The notes under the pieces are model-generated. The model saw only the letters and a program-made list of their open reading frames with translations, was not told the origin of the DNA and did no database searches. Made by a program: the position numbers and the translations under genes. Below, in pieces: positions 7,335 through 15,447 of a stretch of DNA of 64,000 nucleotides; position 1 is the stretch's first letter; every line of letters starts with the position of its first letter. Origin of the DNA: JAIBJN01 sp963775395 (lineage in GTDB: Bacteria; Actinomycetota; Thermoleophilia; Gaiellales; Gaiellaceae). Where the stretch lies: NCBI GenBank assembly GCA_963775395.1, contig CAVZIX010000005.1, forward strand, positions 62,001 to 126,000, given 5' to 3'.

Positions 7335-8507
7335 ATGGGGCGCTTCCGAGATTCGCTCGCCGAGCCGGGCCTGCGGGCGATCGCCGAGGTGAAGCGGCGC
7401 TCGCCGTCCGCCGGCGACCTGCGACCCGACGCCGACGCGCCCGCTCTCGCGCGGTCGTTTGCGGAGAGCGGCGCGGCCGCGGTCTCGATCCTCGTGGACG
7501 AGCGCTTCGGCGGCTCGTTCGCCGACCTGGAGGCCGCCCGGGCCGCGACCGACATCCCCCTCCTCGCCAAGGGCTTCTTCGACGACCAGGGCGACCTGCT
7601 CCAGGCCCGCATCGCCGGCGCCGATGCCGCGCTGCTCCTCCTCCGCGACCTGGACGACGAGCAGGCGCGCCTCATGCTCGAGGGCGGGCAGACGCTCGGC
7701 CTCGACCTCCTCGTCGAGGCGCACGACGCCGACGAGCTCGAGCGCGCGGTCGCGCTCGGGGCCGAAGTGATCGGGATCAACGCGCGCGACCTGGGGACGT
7801 TCGCCATCGACCGCGGCGCGCAGCTCGAGCTCGTCGCCGCCGCTCCGCGCGATCGCGTCATCGTGGCCGAGAGCGCGATCGGCAACCGCGCGCAGGGTGC
7901 GGAGGCCGAGCTCGCCGGGGCGGACGCGATCCTCGTCGGCTCCACGCTCATGCGGGCCGACGATCCCGGCGCGACGCTCGCGGAGCTGCTCGCCCGTCCG
8001 CTCGTGAAGGTCTGCGGGCTGACGCGCGAAGAGGACGTTGCCGCGGCCGCGGAGGCCGGCGCGGACCTCGCCGGCTTCATCCTCGCGGAGAGCCCCCGCC
8101 GAGCAGCCGCGCCGCTCCCCGTTCCCGACACGATGCTCTCGGTCGGAGTCTTCGTCGGCGAGGCCGAGAAGGTCGGCACCGACCTCGTTCAGCTCTATCC
8201 CGAGGAGGACGGCCACCGCGCCCAGGACGGCGTGCTGCTCCGGAACGGCGAGGTCGTCGCGTCCGTCCTCGACCTCCCCTGGCTCAGCATGGACGCGCAC
8301 CACTGGGAGCGCGCCGCTCACGTCGAGGGCCGAGTCGTCCTCGCAGGCGGCCTCAGCCCGGAGAACGTGCGGGCGGGCATCGAGGCGGTCAGACCGTGGT
8401 GCGTGGACGCGAGCCGGAGTCTCGAGCTCGCGCCGGGCATCAAGGACCACGACCGCATCCGCGCCTTCGTCGAAGCCGTGCGCATCCACGAGGCGGTGCG
8501 GTCGTGA
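7335..8507 (+). CDS. trpC: Fused indole-3-glycerol-phosphate synthase / phosphoribosylanthranilate isomerase
   Basis: A 390-residue bifunctional protein that performs two consecutive steps of tryptophan synthesis in the order TrpC (about 1-213) then TrpF (about 214-390). TrpC motifs: AEVKRRSPSAGD near the N terminus, LAKGFF, GINARDL, VAESAI and GADAILVGS. TrpF motifs: VKVCGLTREED with the catalytic cysteine, ESPRR, VLAGGLSPENV and CVDASRSLE holding the catalytic aspartate. The ATG 7335 gives a TrpC domain lacking the 30-45 residue helical extension normally found before the first strand. The missing segment coincides with the repeat-bearing spacer just upstream. The TrpF part is also compact. 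The stop overlaps trpB (GTGA). Confidence 0.9.
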   Translation: MGRFRDSLAEPGLRAIAEVKRRSPSAGDLRPDADAPALARSFAESGAAAVSILVDERFGGSFADLEAARAATDIPLLAKGFFDDQGDLLQARIAGADAALLLLRDLDDEQARLMLEGGQTLGLDLLVEAHDADELERAVALGAEVIGINARDLGTFAIDRGAQLELVAAAPRDRVIVAESAIGNRAQGAEAELAGADAILVGSTLMRADDPGATLAELLARPLVKVCGLTREEDVAAAAEAGADLAGFILAESPRRAAAPLPVPDTMLSVGVFVGEAEKVGTDLVQLYPEEDGHRAQDGVLLRNGEVVASVLDLPWLSMDAHHWERAAHVEGRVVLAGGLSPENVRAGIEAVRPWCVDASRSLELAPGIKDHDRIRAFVEAVRIHEAVRS

Positions 8508-9634
8508 GCGTGAACCTGCGCGGCACGTTCGGCGATTACGGCGGCCAGTACGTCCCCGAGACGCTGATGCCCGCGCTCGAGGAGCTGGAGCGCGGGTGGG
8601 CCGAGATCAAGGAGGACGCCGAGTTCCGCGCCGAGCTGGAGGCCCTGCAGGCCACCTACGTGGGCAGGCCGACGCCGCTCTACCTCGCGGAGCGGCTCCC
8701 GGGAGAGCAGCGCGTCTACCTCAAGCGCGAGGACCTGTGCCACACCGGCGCGCACAAGATCAACAACGCCGTGGGGCAGGCGTTGGTCGCGCGCAGGCTC
8801 GGCAAGCAGCGCATCGTCGCCGAGACCGGCGCCGGCCAGCACGGCGTTGCCTCGGCGACCGTCTGCGCACGATTCGGCCTCGACTGCGTGGTCTACATGG
8901 GCGCCGAGGACATGGAGCGCCAGAAGCCCAACGTCGAGCGCATGGGGCTCCTGGGCGCCGAGGTACGCGCGGTCGAGTTCGGCACGGCCACGCTCAAGGA
9001 GGCGACGAGTGAGGCGATTCGCGACTGGATCACGAACGTCGAGACGACGCACTACCTGATCGGCTCCTGCGTCGGCCCGCACCCGTACCCGGAGCTCGTG
9101 CGCGAGCTCCAGTCGGTCATCGGGCACGAGGCCCGGGAGCAGGTCCTCGAGGCCGAGGGTCGGCTCCCCGACGCCGTCGTGGCCTGCGTCGGCGGCGGCT
9201 CGAACGCGATCGGCATGTTCGCCGGCTTCCTGGCGGACGAGGACGTTCGCCTGGTCGGAGTCGAGGCGGCCGGCGCCGCCAGTCTGGGAACGGGCCGGCC
9301 CGGCGTCCTCCACGGTGCCCGCTCCTCGATCCTCGCCGACGACGACGGCCAGATCGCCGACGCCCATTCCATCTCGGCCGGCCTCGACTACCCTGGCGTC
9401 GGCCCCGAGCACGCCTTCCTGCGGGACACGGGCCGGGCGGAGTACCTCCCGGCCACGGACGAGGAGGCGCTGGCCGCCCTCCACCTCCTGGCCGAGCGCG
9501 AAGGCATCATCCCCGCGCTCGAGCCCTCCCACGCGCTCGCGAGGGCGCTCGAGCTGGACGCCGAGCTCGTCGTCGTCTGCCTCTCGGGGCGGGGCGACAA
9601 GGACCTCGCGGTCGTCCTCGGGCACGACGCGTGA
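8504..9634 (+). CDS. trpB: Tryptophan synthase beta chain
   Basis: A 376-residue PLP enzyme that joins indole and serine to make tryptophan. The PLP lysine is K85 in HTGAHKINNA; the glycine-rich phosphate loop GGGSNAIGMF and the serine site ETGAGQHGVA are intact. FGDYGGQYVPETLMPAL is the typical N terminus of the TrpB1 class that pairs with TrpA. I choose GTG 8504, which overlaps the trpC stop by 4 bases. A second in-frame GTG at 8510 is possible. Confidence 0.96.
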   Translation: MSVNLRGTFGDYGGQYVPETLMPALEELERGWAEIKEDAEFRAELEALQATYVGRPTPLYLAERLPGEQRVYLKREDLCHTGAHKINNAVGQALVARRLGKQRIVAETGAGQHGVASATVCARFGLDCVVYMGAEDMERQKPNVERMGLLGAEVRAVEFGTATLKEATSEAIRDWITNVETTHYLIGSCVGPHPYPELVRELQSVIGHEAREQVLEAEGRLPDAVVACVGGGSNAIGMFAGFLADEDVRLVGVEAAGAASLGTGRPGVLHGARSSILADDDGQIADAHSISAGLDYPGVGPEHAFLRDTGRAEYLPATDEEALAALHLLAEREGIIPALEPSHALARALELDAELVVVCLSGRGDKDLAVVLGHDA

Positions 9635-10356
9635 GCAAGAAGCTCTGCGTCTACCTGATGGCGTTCCCCGAGACGCCAGAGCTCGTCGAGGCCGCGGTCG
9701 CGGGCGGCGCCGACCTGATCGAGATCGGCTTCCCGTTCTCCGACCCGCTCGCCGACGGGCCGGTGATTCGCCTCGCGGGCGAGCGCGCGCTCTCGCGCGG
9801 GATGCGCACGCGGGAGTGCCTCGAGTGCCTCGCCGAGACGCGCAGCCGAGTCGGCCCCGACCTCCCGCTCGTCCCGATGACCTATGCCTCGATCCTCGAA
9901 GCCTACGGCTACGAGCGCTTCTGGGAGGACACGCGGGCGGCGGGCGCGACCAGCCTGATCGTGGCCGACCTCCCGCTGGAGGCCGCTCCCGGGATCCCGC
10001 GTGTGCAGCTCGTGGCTCCAACGTCGACGGACGAGCGGATCCGCAGCGCGGCCGAGCGCACGGACGGCTGGCTGTACCTCGTCTCGCTGACGGGCATCAC
10101 CGGCACGCGGGACAGCGTGTCCTCCCAGCTCGCAGGCTTGGTGGCGCGCGCGCGGGCTCTGACCGACCGGGAGCTCCTCGCAGGCTTCGGCATCTCGACG
10201 CCGGAGCAGGCGGCCGACGTGGCCGCACTCGCCGACGGAATCGTCGTCGGGAGCCGTCCCATCCAGGTCGCCGACGAGTCGGGGCCGGAAGGCCTCCGCG
10301 AGTACGTCGGGACGCTCCGCCGCGCCGTGGACTCCGCCGGCGTGGTCACAGCCTGA
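9631..10356 (+). CDS. trpA: Tryptophan synthase alpha chain
   Basis: A 241-residue TIM barrel that cleaves indole-3-glycerol phosphate and feeds indole to TrpB. The catalytic residues are E31 (LIEIGFPFSDP) and D42 (LADGP), corresponding to E49 and D60 of the E. coli enzyme. The protein starts about 18 residues later than E. coli TrpA but keeps the first strand (LCVYLMAFPET). GTG 9631 overlaps the trpB stop (GTGA). It is the last gene of the operon; hairpins follow at 10442-10523. Confidence 0.95.
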   Translation: MSKKLCVYLMAFPETPELVEAAVAGGADLIEIGFPFSDPLADGPVIRLAGERALSRGMRTRECLECLAETRSRVGPDLPLVPMTYASILEAYGYERFWEDTRAAGATSLIVADLPLEAAPGIPRVQLVAPTSTDERIRSAAERTDGWLYLVSLTGITGTRDSVSSQLAGLVARARALTDRELLAGFGISTPEQAADVAALADGIVVGSRPIQVADESGPEGLREYVGTLRRAVDSAGVVTA

Positions 10357-10396
10357 CCGGGGCGGTTCGCGGCGGGCCCGGCCCCGCCCTGTCCGA

Positions 10397-10432
10397 GGGG
10401 CCACCCCGGGCCACCACCCGCTTTGGACGCTA
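10397..10432 (-). repeat. 36-bp dispersed repeat, copy A (inverted relative to copy B at 15448)
   Basis: Read on the minus strand, these 36 bases are identical to 15448-15483 on the plus strand; the core reads TAGCGTCCAAAGCGGGTGG and continues with GTGGCCCGGGGTGG-type sequence. Flanking bases differ beyond the core. It lies downstream of trpA in a convergent intergenic region. No open frame or family is recognised. Confidence 0.85.
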
Positions 10433-10441
10433 ACGAGGAAA

Positions 10442-10523
10442 CGCGCGCCGGTGGCGCGCGACATGTGTCGAGTGTGTGTGGCTTGGCCGGAGCGGGGCCC
10501 GACAGGCGGGGCCCCGCTTCCGG
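10442..10523. terminator. Two strong hairpins between convergent trpA and an RTX gene
   Basis: CGCGCGCC (10442-10449) pairs perfectly with GGCGCGCG (10453-10460) across a 3-base loop. A larger stem joins 10487-10500 (CCGG-AGCGGGGCCC) to 10508-10523 with one bulged base. Neither is followed by a T-tract, so classic intrinsic termination is uncertain. They may block read-through in both directions or protect the trp mRNA end. Confidence 0.5.
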
Positions 10524-10540
10524 TCAGTGCACGTCTCTCG

Positions 10541-11437
10541 CTAGTTCGCGAGAGTCCGGACGAACTCGCAACCCACCGCCGTGTCGCCGGGCCTCAGGAT
10601 GGCGCGGTCGCGATCGTCGGCGTGCTCGCCGCAGTTGAGCGTGTCGGCGGCGTTGTCGTCCGCCGCCGCGAACAGGCGGTCGTTGCCCTCGCCGCCCGAG
10701 AGGGTGTCGGTTCCCCAGCCTGCCCACAGCCAGTCGAAGCCGGGGCCGCCGTTGACGCTGTCGTCGCCGGGGCCGCCCCAGGCCCGGTCGGCGCCGCCGT
10801 CCCCGTTGAGGGTGTCGTTGCCCATCTGACCGAAGAGGAAGTCGGTCGCGCCGAGCCCCGACACGGTGTCGTTGCCGGCCCGCGCGAGGATGAAGTCGCG
10901 GCCGGCCGTGCCGGTGAGCGTGTCGTCGCCCGGCGTGCCCCGCTGGAAGTGGACGCGGGAGCGGCGCGCGGGCGCTGTCCTGACGCGCTCGCAGTCGACG
11001 GCGACGTCGCCCACGCGGATCAGGGCCGTGTCGCGGCCGCCGCCGCAGTCGAGGACGTCGGGCAGGTTGTCGTTCTCGCCCGCCCTCAGGATGTCGTTGC
11101 CCGGCCCGCCCTCGAGCGTGTCGGCGCCCCAGCCGGCGTGCAGCAAGTCGGGCCCGTCCCCGCCCTGGAGTGTGTCGTTGCCCGGCCCGCCCCACAGGAA
11201 GTCGCGCCCGTCGTCACCGCTTGCGGTGTCGTCGCCGCGCTGGCCGAAGAGGAAGTCCGAGCCGCCGTTTCCGGCCATGGCGTCGTTGCCGGCGCGACCG
11301 TGGATGAAGTCGCGCTTGGCCGTGCCGGCCAGCGTGTCGTCACCGGGCGTGCCGACGATCACCTTCGCCGACGCGGCCGGGGCGGCCGCCAGCACGAGAA
11401 GTGCCGTCGCCGAGACGAACAGGAGTGTGCGCTTCAC
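10541..11437 (-). CDS. Secreted RTX-type calcium-binding repeat protein (copy 1)
   Basis: A 298-residue secreted protein: signal peptide at about 1-23 (MKRTLLFVSATALLV to PAASA), then two similar halves of about 130 residues. Each half holds five nonapeptide-like repeats (GNDTLQGG, GDDTLTGT, GADTLEGG) of the hemolysin calcium-binding type. Each ends with a cysteine pair framed as DCGGGRD and DCERV, or NCGEH and GCEFV. Such beta-rolls fold on binding calcium outside the cell. GTG 11437 is chosen because GGAAAGGA lies 9 bases upstream and the signal peptide begins there. Its neighbour at 11541 is a paralog. No toxin or enzyme domain is present, so a structural or adhesive role is possible but unproven. 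Confidence 0.85.
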   Translation of the reverse strand: MKRTLLFVSATALLVLAAAPAASAKVIVGTPGDDTLAGTAKRDFIHGRAGNDAMAGNGGSDFLFGQRGDDTASGDDGRDFLWGGPGNDTLQGGDGPDLLHAGWGADTLEGGPGNDILRAGENDNLPDVLDCGGGRDTALIRVGDVAVDCERVRTAPARRSRVHFQRGTPGDDTLTGTAGRDFILARAGNDTVSGLGATDFLFGQMGNDTLNGDGGADRAWGGPGDDSVNGGPGFDWLWAGWGTDTLSGGEGNDRLFAAADDNAADTLNCGEHADDRDRAILRPGDTAVGCEFVRTLAN

Positions 11438-11540
11438 AGGTGGTTCCTTTCCGATTGATGCCTGCGGAGGAAACTGAACCACCGCGCTGTTCGGAAGCCG
11501 TGGCCGTTCTGTTAGCGCGCCGTAAGCGTTTCTTGAGGGG

Positions 11541-12470
11541 TTAGCGACGCAGCTTGACGACGATGACCCGCTCGCAGAACGCCGGGTCCATGATCTGGTC
11601 GATCGCGCGCTTCACGACGCGGTCGTTGCCGTCCCCGCAGGTGATCTCGTCGACGTGCGGATCCATGTCGATGGAGATCAGCTCGTCGTCGTCGATTCCA
11701 CCGAACAACCGGTCTCGTCCCCAGCCGCCCCAGAGCCGGTCGTTGCCCTCGTTGCCCTGCAGCAGGTCGTCGCCGAGCCCGCCGAGCAGCCAGTCGCGGC
11801 CGTTGCCCCCGACCAGCGTGTCGTTGCCCTCGTTGCCCCAGAGGACGTCGCTCCCGGCTTGCCCATCGAGGACGTCGTCTCCCTCCCAGCCCGGGACCAG
11901 GTGCCGAATGGCGTTGGCGCAGCACCCGTCCCAGACATCGTTTCCCGCCGAGGTCGTCGTGACGACGGTGCCGTTCGGGATGCGCCCACGGATGTTGACG
12001 CGGCGTACGGTCTCGCAGCCGAACACCTGGTCCTTGCGGCTTACGAACGCGGTGTCCTTCCCCGGCCCACAGTCGACGCTGTCGACCTGACCGTCGTTCT
12101 CGGGTACGTCGAGGACGTCGTTCCCGTCACCGCCGTCGATGACGTCCGGGCCCCAGCCCCCATGGAGCCGGTCGTTGCCCGGCCCGCCGTCGAGCGTGTC
12201 CTCGAGCGCGTCGCCCCAGAACGAGTCGTTGCCGACGTCGCCCTGGAGGATGTCCGCCCCGCGCTGCCCGTAGAGGAAGTCGTTGCCGCCCCTACCCCAG
12301 ACGACGTCGTTTCCGCCGCGCGCGAAGATGTCGTCGCGGGCCGCGGTGCCGTTCACGATGTTCGTTCCGGCCGTGCCGACGATGCGCTTGGCGGCCGCCG
12401 TGCTCGCGAGCACGAGAACGAGGCCACACGCAAGCAGCACGAACAGAGTCCCCATCCCCCGGAGCCGCAT
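11541..12470 (-). CDS. Secreted RTX-type calcium-binding repeat protein (copy 2)
   Basis: A paralog of the adjacent gene, about 309 residues. The signal peptide (LFVLLACGLVLVL to STAAA) is followed by a first repeat half (NDFLYGQRGADIL, GPGNDRLHGG) closed by VDCGPGKD and FGCETV. An unusual linker with a CC pair (WDGCCANA) leads to a second half (GNEGNDTLVGG, GDDLLQGN) closed by ITCGDGND and FCERV. ATG 12470 is chosen because a TACCTT hexamer (12485-12480) lies 9 bases upstream. A GTG at 12479 is in frame but would leave the -10 element no room. Duplication with the neighbour is clear at protein level. Confidence 0.85.
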   Translation of the reverse strand: MRLRGMGTLFVLLACGLVLVLASTAAAKRIVGTAGTNIVNGTAARDDIFARGGNDVVWGRGGNDFLYGQRGADILQGDVGNDSFWGDALEDTLDGGPGNDRLHGGWGPDVIDGGDGNDVLDVPENDGQVDSVDCGPGKDTAFVSRKDQVFGCETVRRVNIRGRIPNGTVVTTTSAGNDVWDGCCANAIRHLVPGWEGDDVLDGQAGSDVLWGNEGNDTLVGGNGRDWLLGGLGDDLLQGNEGNDRLWGGWGRDRLFGGIDDDELISIDMDPHVDEITCGDGNDRVVKRAIDQIMDPAFCERVIVVKLRR

Positions 12471-12553
12471 TTGATCCACAAGGTAGCGCTCGGGTAACCC
12501 GTTTTCCAGTCTGGACCGGCCTGGTATCCCGGCCAGGGCGTAGGCTACGAGCC

Positions 12554-12697
12554 ATGCACACGATCGAGCTCACCGACGACGAGCTGCGCCTGGTGCGAGC
12601 GGCGCTGAACGCCTATCTCGAGGACTTCGGGCACGAGGAGGCCGACGTGCTCCGAGCGGTGAAGGCGGTCATCGCCAAGCTGCCGCAGCCCGCCTAG
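12554..12697 (+). CDS. Small conserved-looking protein coupled to the carboxylase gene
   Basis: A 47-residue open frame, MHTIELTDDELRLVRAAL and onward, ending AKLPQPA. It is rich in charged residues and predicted helical (two amphipathic helices). Its ATG lies 7 bases after a TAGGCT hexamer (12541-12546), the leaderless pattern seen throughout the window. Its stop shares one base with the GTG of the carboxylase beta subunit, so translation should be coupled. Small accessory (epsilon) subunits of acyl-CoA carboxylases exist in actinobacteria, but I see no direct resemblance and do not assign that role. Confidence 0.65.
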   Translation: MHTIELTDDELRLVRAALNAYLEDFGHEEADVLRAVKAVIAKLPQPA

Positions 12698-14259
12698 TGG
12701 CCGTCCTCGACTCGCGGGCGGACCGGGCGGCCGAGGAGTATGCGGCCAACCGCGACCGCATGGAGGCCCTCGTTGCCGAGCTGCGCCAGCGGACGGCGCA
12801 AGCGGCGACGGAGCGCCCGCCGGAGAGCGTCGAGCGGCATGCGGCGCGCGGGAAGCTCCTCGCGCGCGAGCGCGTCGAGCGGCTCGTCGATCCCGGGTCG
12901 GCCTTCCTCGAGCTGAACGCGCTCGCCGCCTGGGACGTCTACGACGGGGACGCCCCGGCAGCCGGGATGATCGCGGGCATCGGCGTGGTCGAGGGCACTG
13001 AGTGCGTCATCGTGGCGAACGACGCCACCGTGAAGGGCGGCACCTACTACCCCCTGACGGTCAAGAAGCACCTGCGCGCCCAGGAGGTCGCCCAGCAGAA
13101 CCACCTGCCGTGCCTCTACCTCGTCGACTCGGGCGGCGCCTTCCTGCCCATGCAGGACGAGGTCTTTCCCGACCGCGAGCACTTCGGCCGCATCTTCTTC
13201 AACCAGGCGAACATGTCGGCGCTGGGGATCCCGCAGATCGCCGTCGTCATGGGGTCGTGCACGGCGGGCGGCGCCTACGTGCCGGCGATGAGCGACGAGA
13301 CCGTGATCGTGCGCGGCACGGGGACGATCTTTCTCGGCGGGCCTCCGCTCGTGAAGGCGGCCACGGGCGAGGAGGTGAGCGCCGAGGAGCTCGGCGGCGC
13401 GGACGTCCATTCGCGCGTTTCCGGCGTCACCGACCACTACGCGGTCAGCGACGAGCACGCGCTCGCCCTGGCGCGCCAGATCGTGCGCAACCTGCATCGC
13501 CGCAAGCCCGACCCGCCCTGGGACGTGCTACCGCCGGAAGAGCCGCTCTACGACCCCGACGAGCTGTACGGGATCGTCCCGACCGACTACGCGAAGGGCT
13601 ACGACGTCCGCGAGCTGATCGCCCGCCTCGTCGACGGCAGCCGCCTGCACGAGTTCAAGCCGCTGTACGGGGAGACGCTCGTCTGCGGCTTCGCCCGCAT
13701 CGAGGGCTACCCCGTGGCCATCCTGGCGAACAACGGCGTGCTCTTCTCCGAGTCGGCCCTCAAGGGCGCCCACTTCGTCGAGCTCGCCTGCAAACGACGT
13801 GTCCCGCTCCTCTTCCTCCAGAACATCACCGGCTTCATGGTCGGCAAGGAGTACGAAGCCGGCGGGATCGCCAAGGACGGCGCGAAGCTCGTCACCGCCG
13901 TCGCCTGCGCGCAGGTACCGAAGTTCACCGTCATCGTCGGCGGCTCGTTCGGCGCCGGCAATTACGGGATGTGCGGGCGCGCCTACGCGCCGCGCCAGCT
14001 CTGGATGTGGCCCAACGCCCGCATCTCGGTGATGGGCGGCGAGCAGGCCGCGAACGTCCTCTCGACCGTCGGGCGCGCAGATCCGGACGAGATCCGCGCG
14101 AAGTACGAGCGCGAGGGGAACCCGTACTACTCGACGGCGCGCCTCTGGGACGACGGGATCGTCGACCCGGTCGACACCCGCAAGGTGATCGCGCTCGGGA
14201 TCTCGGCGGCCCTCAACGCCCCGATTCCCGAGACGACCTTCGGGATCTTCCGGATGTAG
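12697..14259 (+). CDS. Acyl-CoA carboxylase beta subunit, methylcrotonyl-CoA carboxylase type
   Basis: A 520-residue carboxyltransferase with two crotonase-like halves. The phrases GGTYYPLTVKKHLRAQE, YLVDSGGAFLP, FPDREHFGRIF and MGSCTAGGAYVPAMSDE are typical of the methylcrotonyl-CoA enzyme (leucine catabolism) rather than the propionyl type. The C-terminal half holds NITGFMVGKEYE and FGAGNYGMCGRAY. It moves CO2 from carboxybiotin to 3-methylcrotonyl-CoA. The biotin partner is encoded 3.8 kb downstream (18094), with an enoyl-CoA hydratase between. Its last 133 bases overlap the convergent sigma-factor gene. Confidence 0.9.
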   Translation: MAVLDSRADRAAEEYAANRDRMEALVAELRQRTAQAATERPPESVERHAARGKLLARERVERLVDPGSAFLELNALAAWDVYDGDAPAAGMIAGIGVVEGTECVIVANDATVKGGTYYPLTVKKHLRAQEVAQQNHLPCLYLVDSGGAFLPMQDEVFPDREHFGRIFFNQANMSALGIPQIAVVMGSCTAGGAYVPAMSDETVIVRGTGTIFLGGPPLVKAATGEEVSAEELGGADVHSRVSGVTDHYAVSDEHALALARQIVRNLHRRKPDPPWDVLPPEEPLYDPDELYGIVPTDYAKGYDVRELIARLVDGSRLHEFKPLYGETLVCGFARIEGYPVAILANNGVLFSESALKGAHFVELACKRRVPLLFLQNITGFMVGKEYEAGGIAKDGAKLVTAVACAQVPKFTVIVGGSFGAGNYGMCGRAYAPRQLWMWPNARISVMGGEQAANVLSTVGRADPDEIRAKYEREGNPYYSTARLWDDGIVDPVDTRKVIALGISAALNAPIPETTFGIFRM

Positions 14260-15236
14260 CGCGTCGCTCGCTCGGGCACGGCCTGCACTCTCCTGACGGC
14301 GCCGTCGACCTCGCGCTGCGCGGTGGTCGTGAGCTCCGTCAGGCCGGTAACGACCCTGGTGGTCGTCTCGGTCAGCGGCCGCCCGACCGCCTTGGGCTGC
14401 GCCGTCTCCTTCAGCTGCTGCTTCGCCGGCGCCTGCTTCGAACCGGGGCGGGTCGGGTCGGCGGGCTCGCCGGCGACCTCGGCGCTCTGCGCGCTCTGTG
14501 GCTGCACGGAAGCGGGCGCGGCCGGCGCCGGGCCCGGATCCCCCCTGAGCACGAGGCCCTGCTGGATCCCGACCCCGGTTCCGAGCACGGCGGCGGACAC
14601 GGCCCCAGCGACCTTCACCGACGCACCGCGGCCCGAGAGCCAGCCGAGGATCGACGCGTAGCCGTCCCACCCGATCGGCCACGTGAGCAGGCCGCCGAGC
14701 ACGCGCCGTCTCGTTCGCGGAGCCTCCTCTTCGAGCTCGAACCTCAGGGCGCGGCGCGCGCGGAAGAGAAGCGTCTCGACCGCCGGAACGGACATGTCCA
14801 TGGTGGCTGCGATCTCGATGTACGAGCGGCCGCCGATCTCGCGGAGGACGAGCGCCTCGCGCTGGGCAGGGCGAAGGCGCTCGAGGGCCACACGGATGTC
14901 CTCGGCCGACGGGCCCTCCCGGTCCGGGGCGGCGAGGAGCTCCGGGTCCAGCTCGACCTCCGAGGGGCGCCCGAGACGAGACCGATACCGCCGGCGCGAA
15001 GCGTTCTGGGCGATGGTCAGCAGCCAGGCGTGAGGATGCTCGGGCTCGTCCCCGCGACGGAGCGCTCGAAAGGCGTCGAGGAACGCCGTCTGCGTGATGT
15101 CCTCGGCCTCGTCCGGATCCCGCACGTCGCGCAGGACGCAGCGGTAGACGTCGCGCCTGTGGCGCGCGTAGAGGCGCTCCAGGTCACGCCCAGCTTTCCT
15201 TTCCGCCGCAACTGTGCCCATCGTTGCCCTGGTCAC
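14127..15236 (-). CDS. ECF-type sigma factor with a C-terminal membrane segment and long tail
   Basis: The first 170 residues are a sigma-70 family regulator: region 2 (LYARHRRDVYRCV, EDITQTAFLDAF, HAWLLTIAQNA) and region 4 (LRPAQREALVLREI, SYIEIAATMDMS, VETLLFRARRAL). It continues for about 200 residues with a hydrophobic stretch (VKVAGAVSAAVLGTGVGI), a Pro/Ala/Gln-rich stretch and a basic tail. This suggests a membrane-tethered sigma factor or one fused to its own control domain. ATG 15221 (MGTVAAERK) is an alternative start. The last 44 codons run antisense to the carboxylase gene. No separate anti-sigma gene is adjacent. Confidence 0.8.
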   Translation of the reverse strand: MTRATMGTVAAERKAGRDLERLYARHRRDVYRCVLRDVRDPDEAEDITQTAFLDAFRALRRGDEPEHPHAWLLTIAQNASRRRYRSRLGRPSEVELDPELLAAPDREGPSAEDIRVALERLRPAQREALVLREIGGRSYIEIAATMDMSVPAVETLLFRARRALRFELEEEAPRTRRRVLGGLLTWPIGWDGYASILGWLSGRGASVKVAGAVSAAVLGTGVGIQQGLVLRGDPGPAPAAPASVQPQSAQSAEVAGEPADPTRPGSKQAPAKQQLKETAQPKAVGRPLTETTTRVVTGLTELTTTAQREVDGAVRRVQAVPERATRYIRKIPKVVSGIGALRAAEIPSAITLRVSTGSTIPSSQRRAVE

Positions 15237-15315
15237 CTACCCCGGAGACCGGGAATTTGCACATCGGCCGCAAGTTCCGGCGCTCCCGCGGACTCTTCCT
15301 CTTGAGGGGACAGAC

Positions 15316-15356
15316 AACGCCCGCCGGCTCTGCGGCCCCGGCGGGCGTTCCTCTTT
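15316..15356 (+). terminator. Intrinsic terminator without an obvious upstream plus-strand gene
   Basis: A perfect 12-bp stem, AACGCCCGCCGG (15316-15327) with CCGGCGGGCGTT (15338-15349), is followed by CTCTTTTT. The T-tract is on the plus strand, yet the neighbouring genes on both sides are on the minus strand. It could end a short unannotated RNA, stop transcription that runs antisense to the sigma gene, or act in the sigma gene's 5' region. Confidence 0.7.
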
Positions 15357-15447
15357 TTCGCAGCCGGAAGGCGTCGATGGAGCCGCTGCCCGCGCACTCG
15401 TCACGCTTTCAGCACGTTGCGACACCCACGAGTGCGCTCTTGCCCGC

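Noticed and set aside
13002..15305. 767-codon plus-strand frame across the carboxylase and sigma genes
   Set aside because: It is Arg-rich nonsense in the wrong frame of two well-supported genes.
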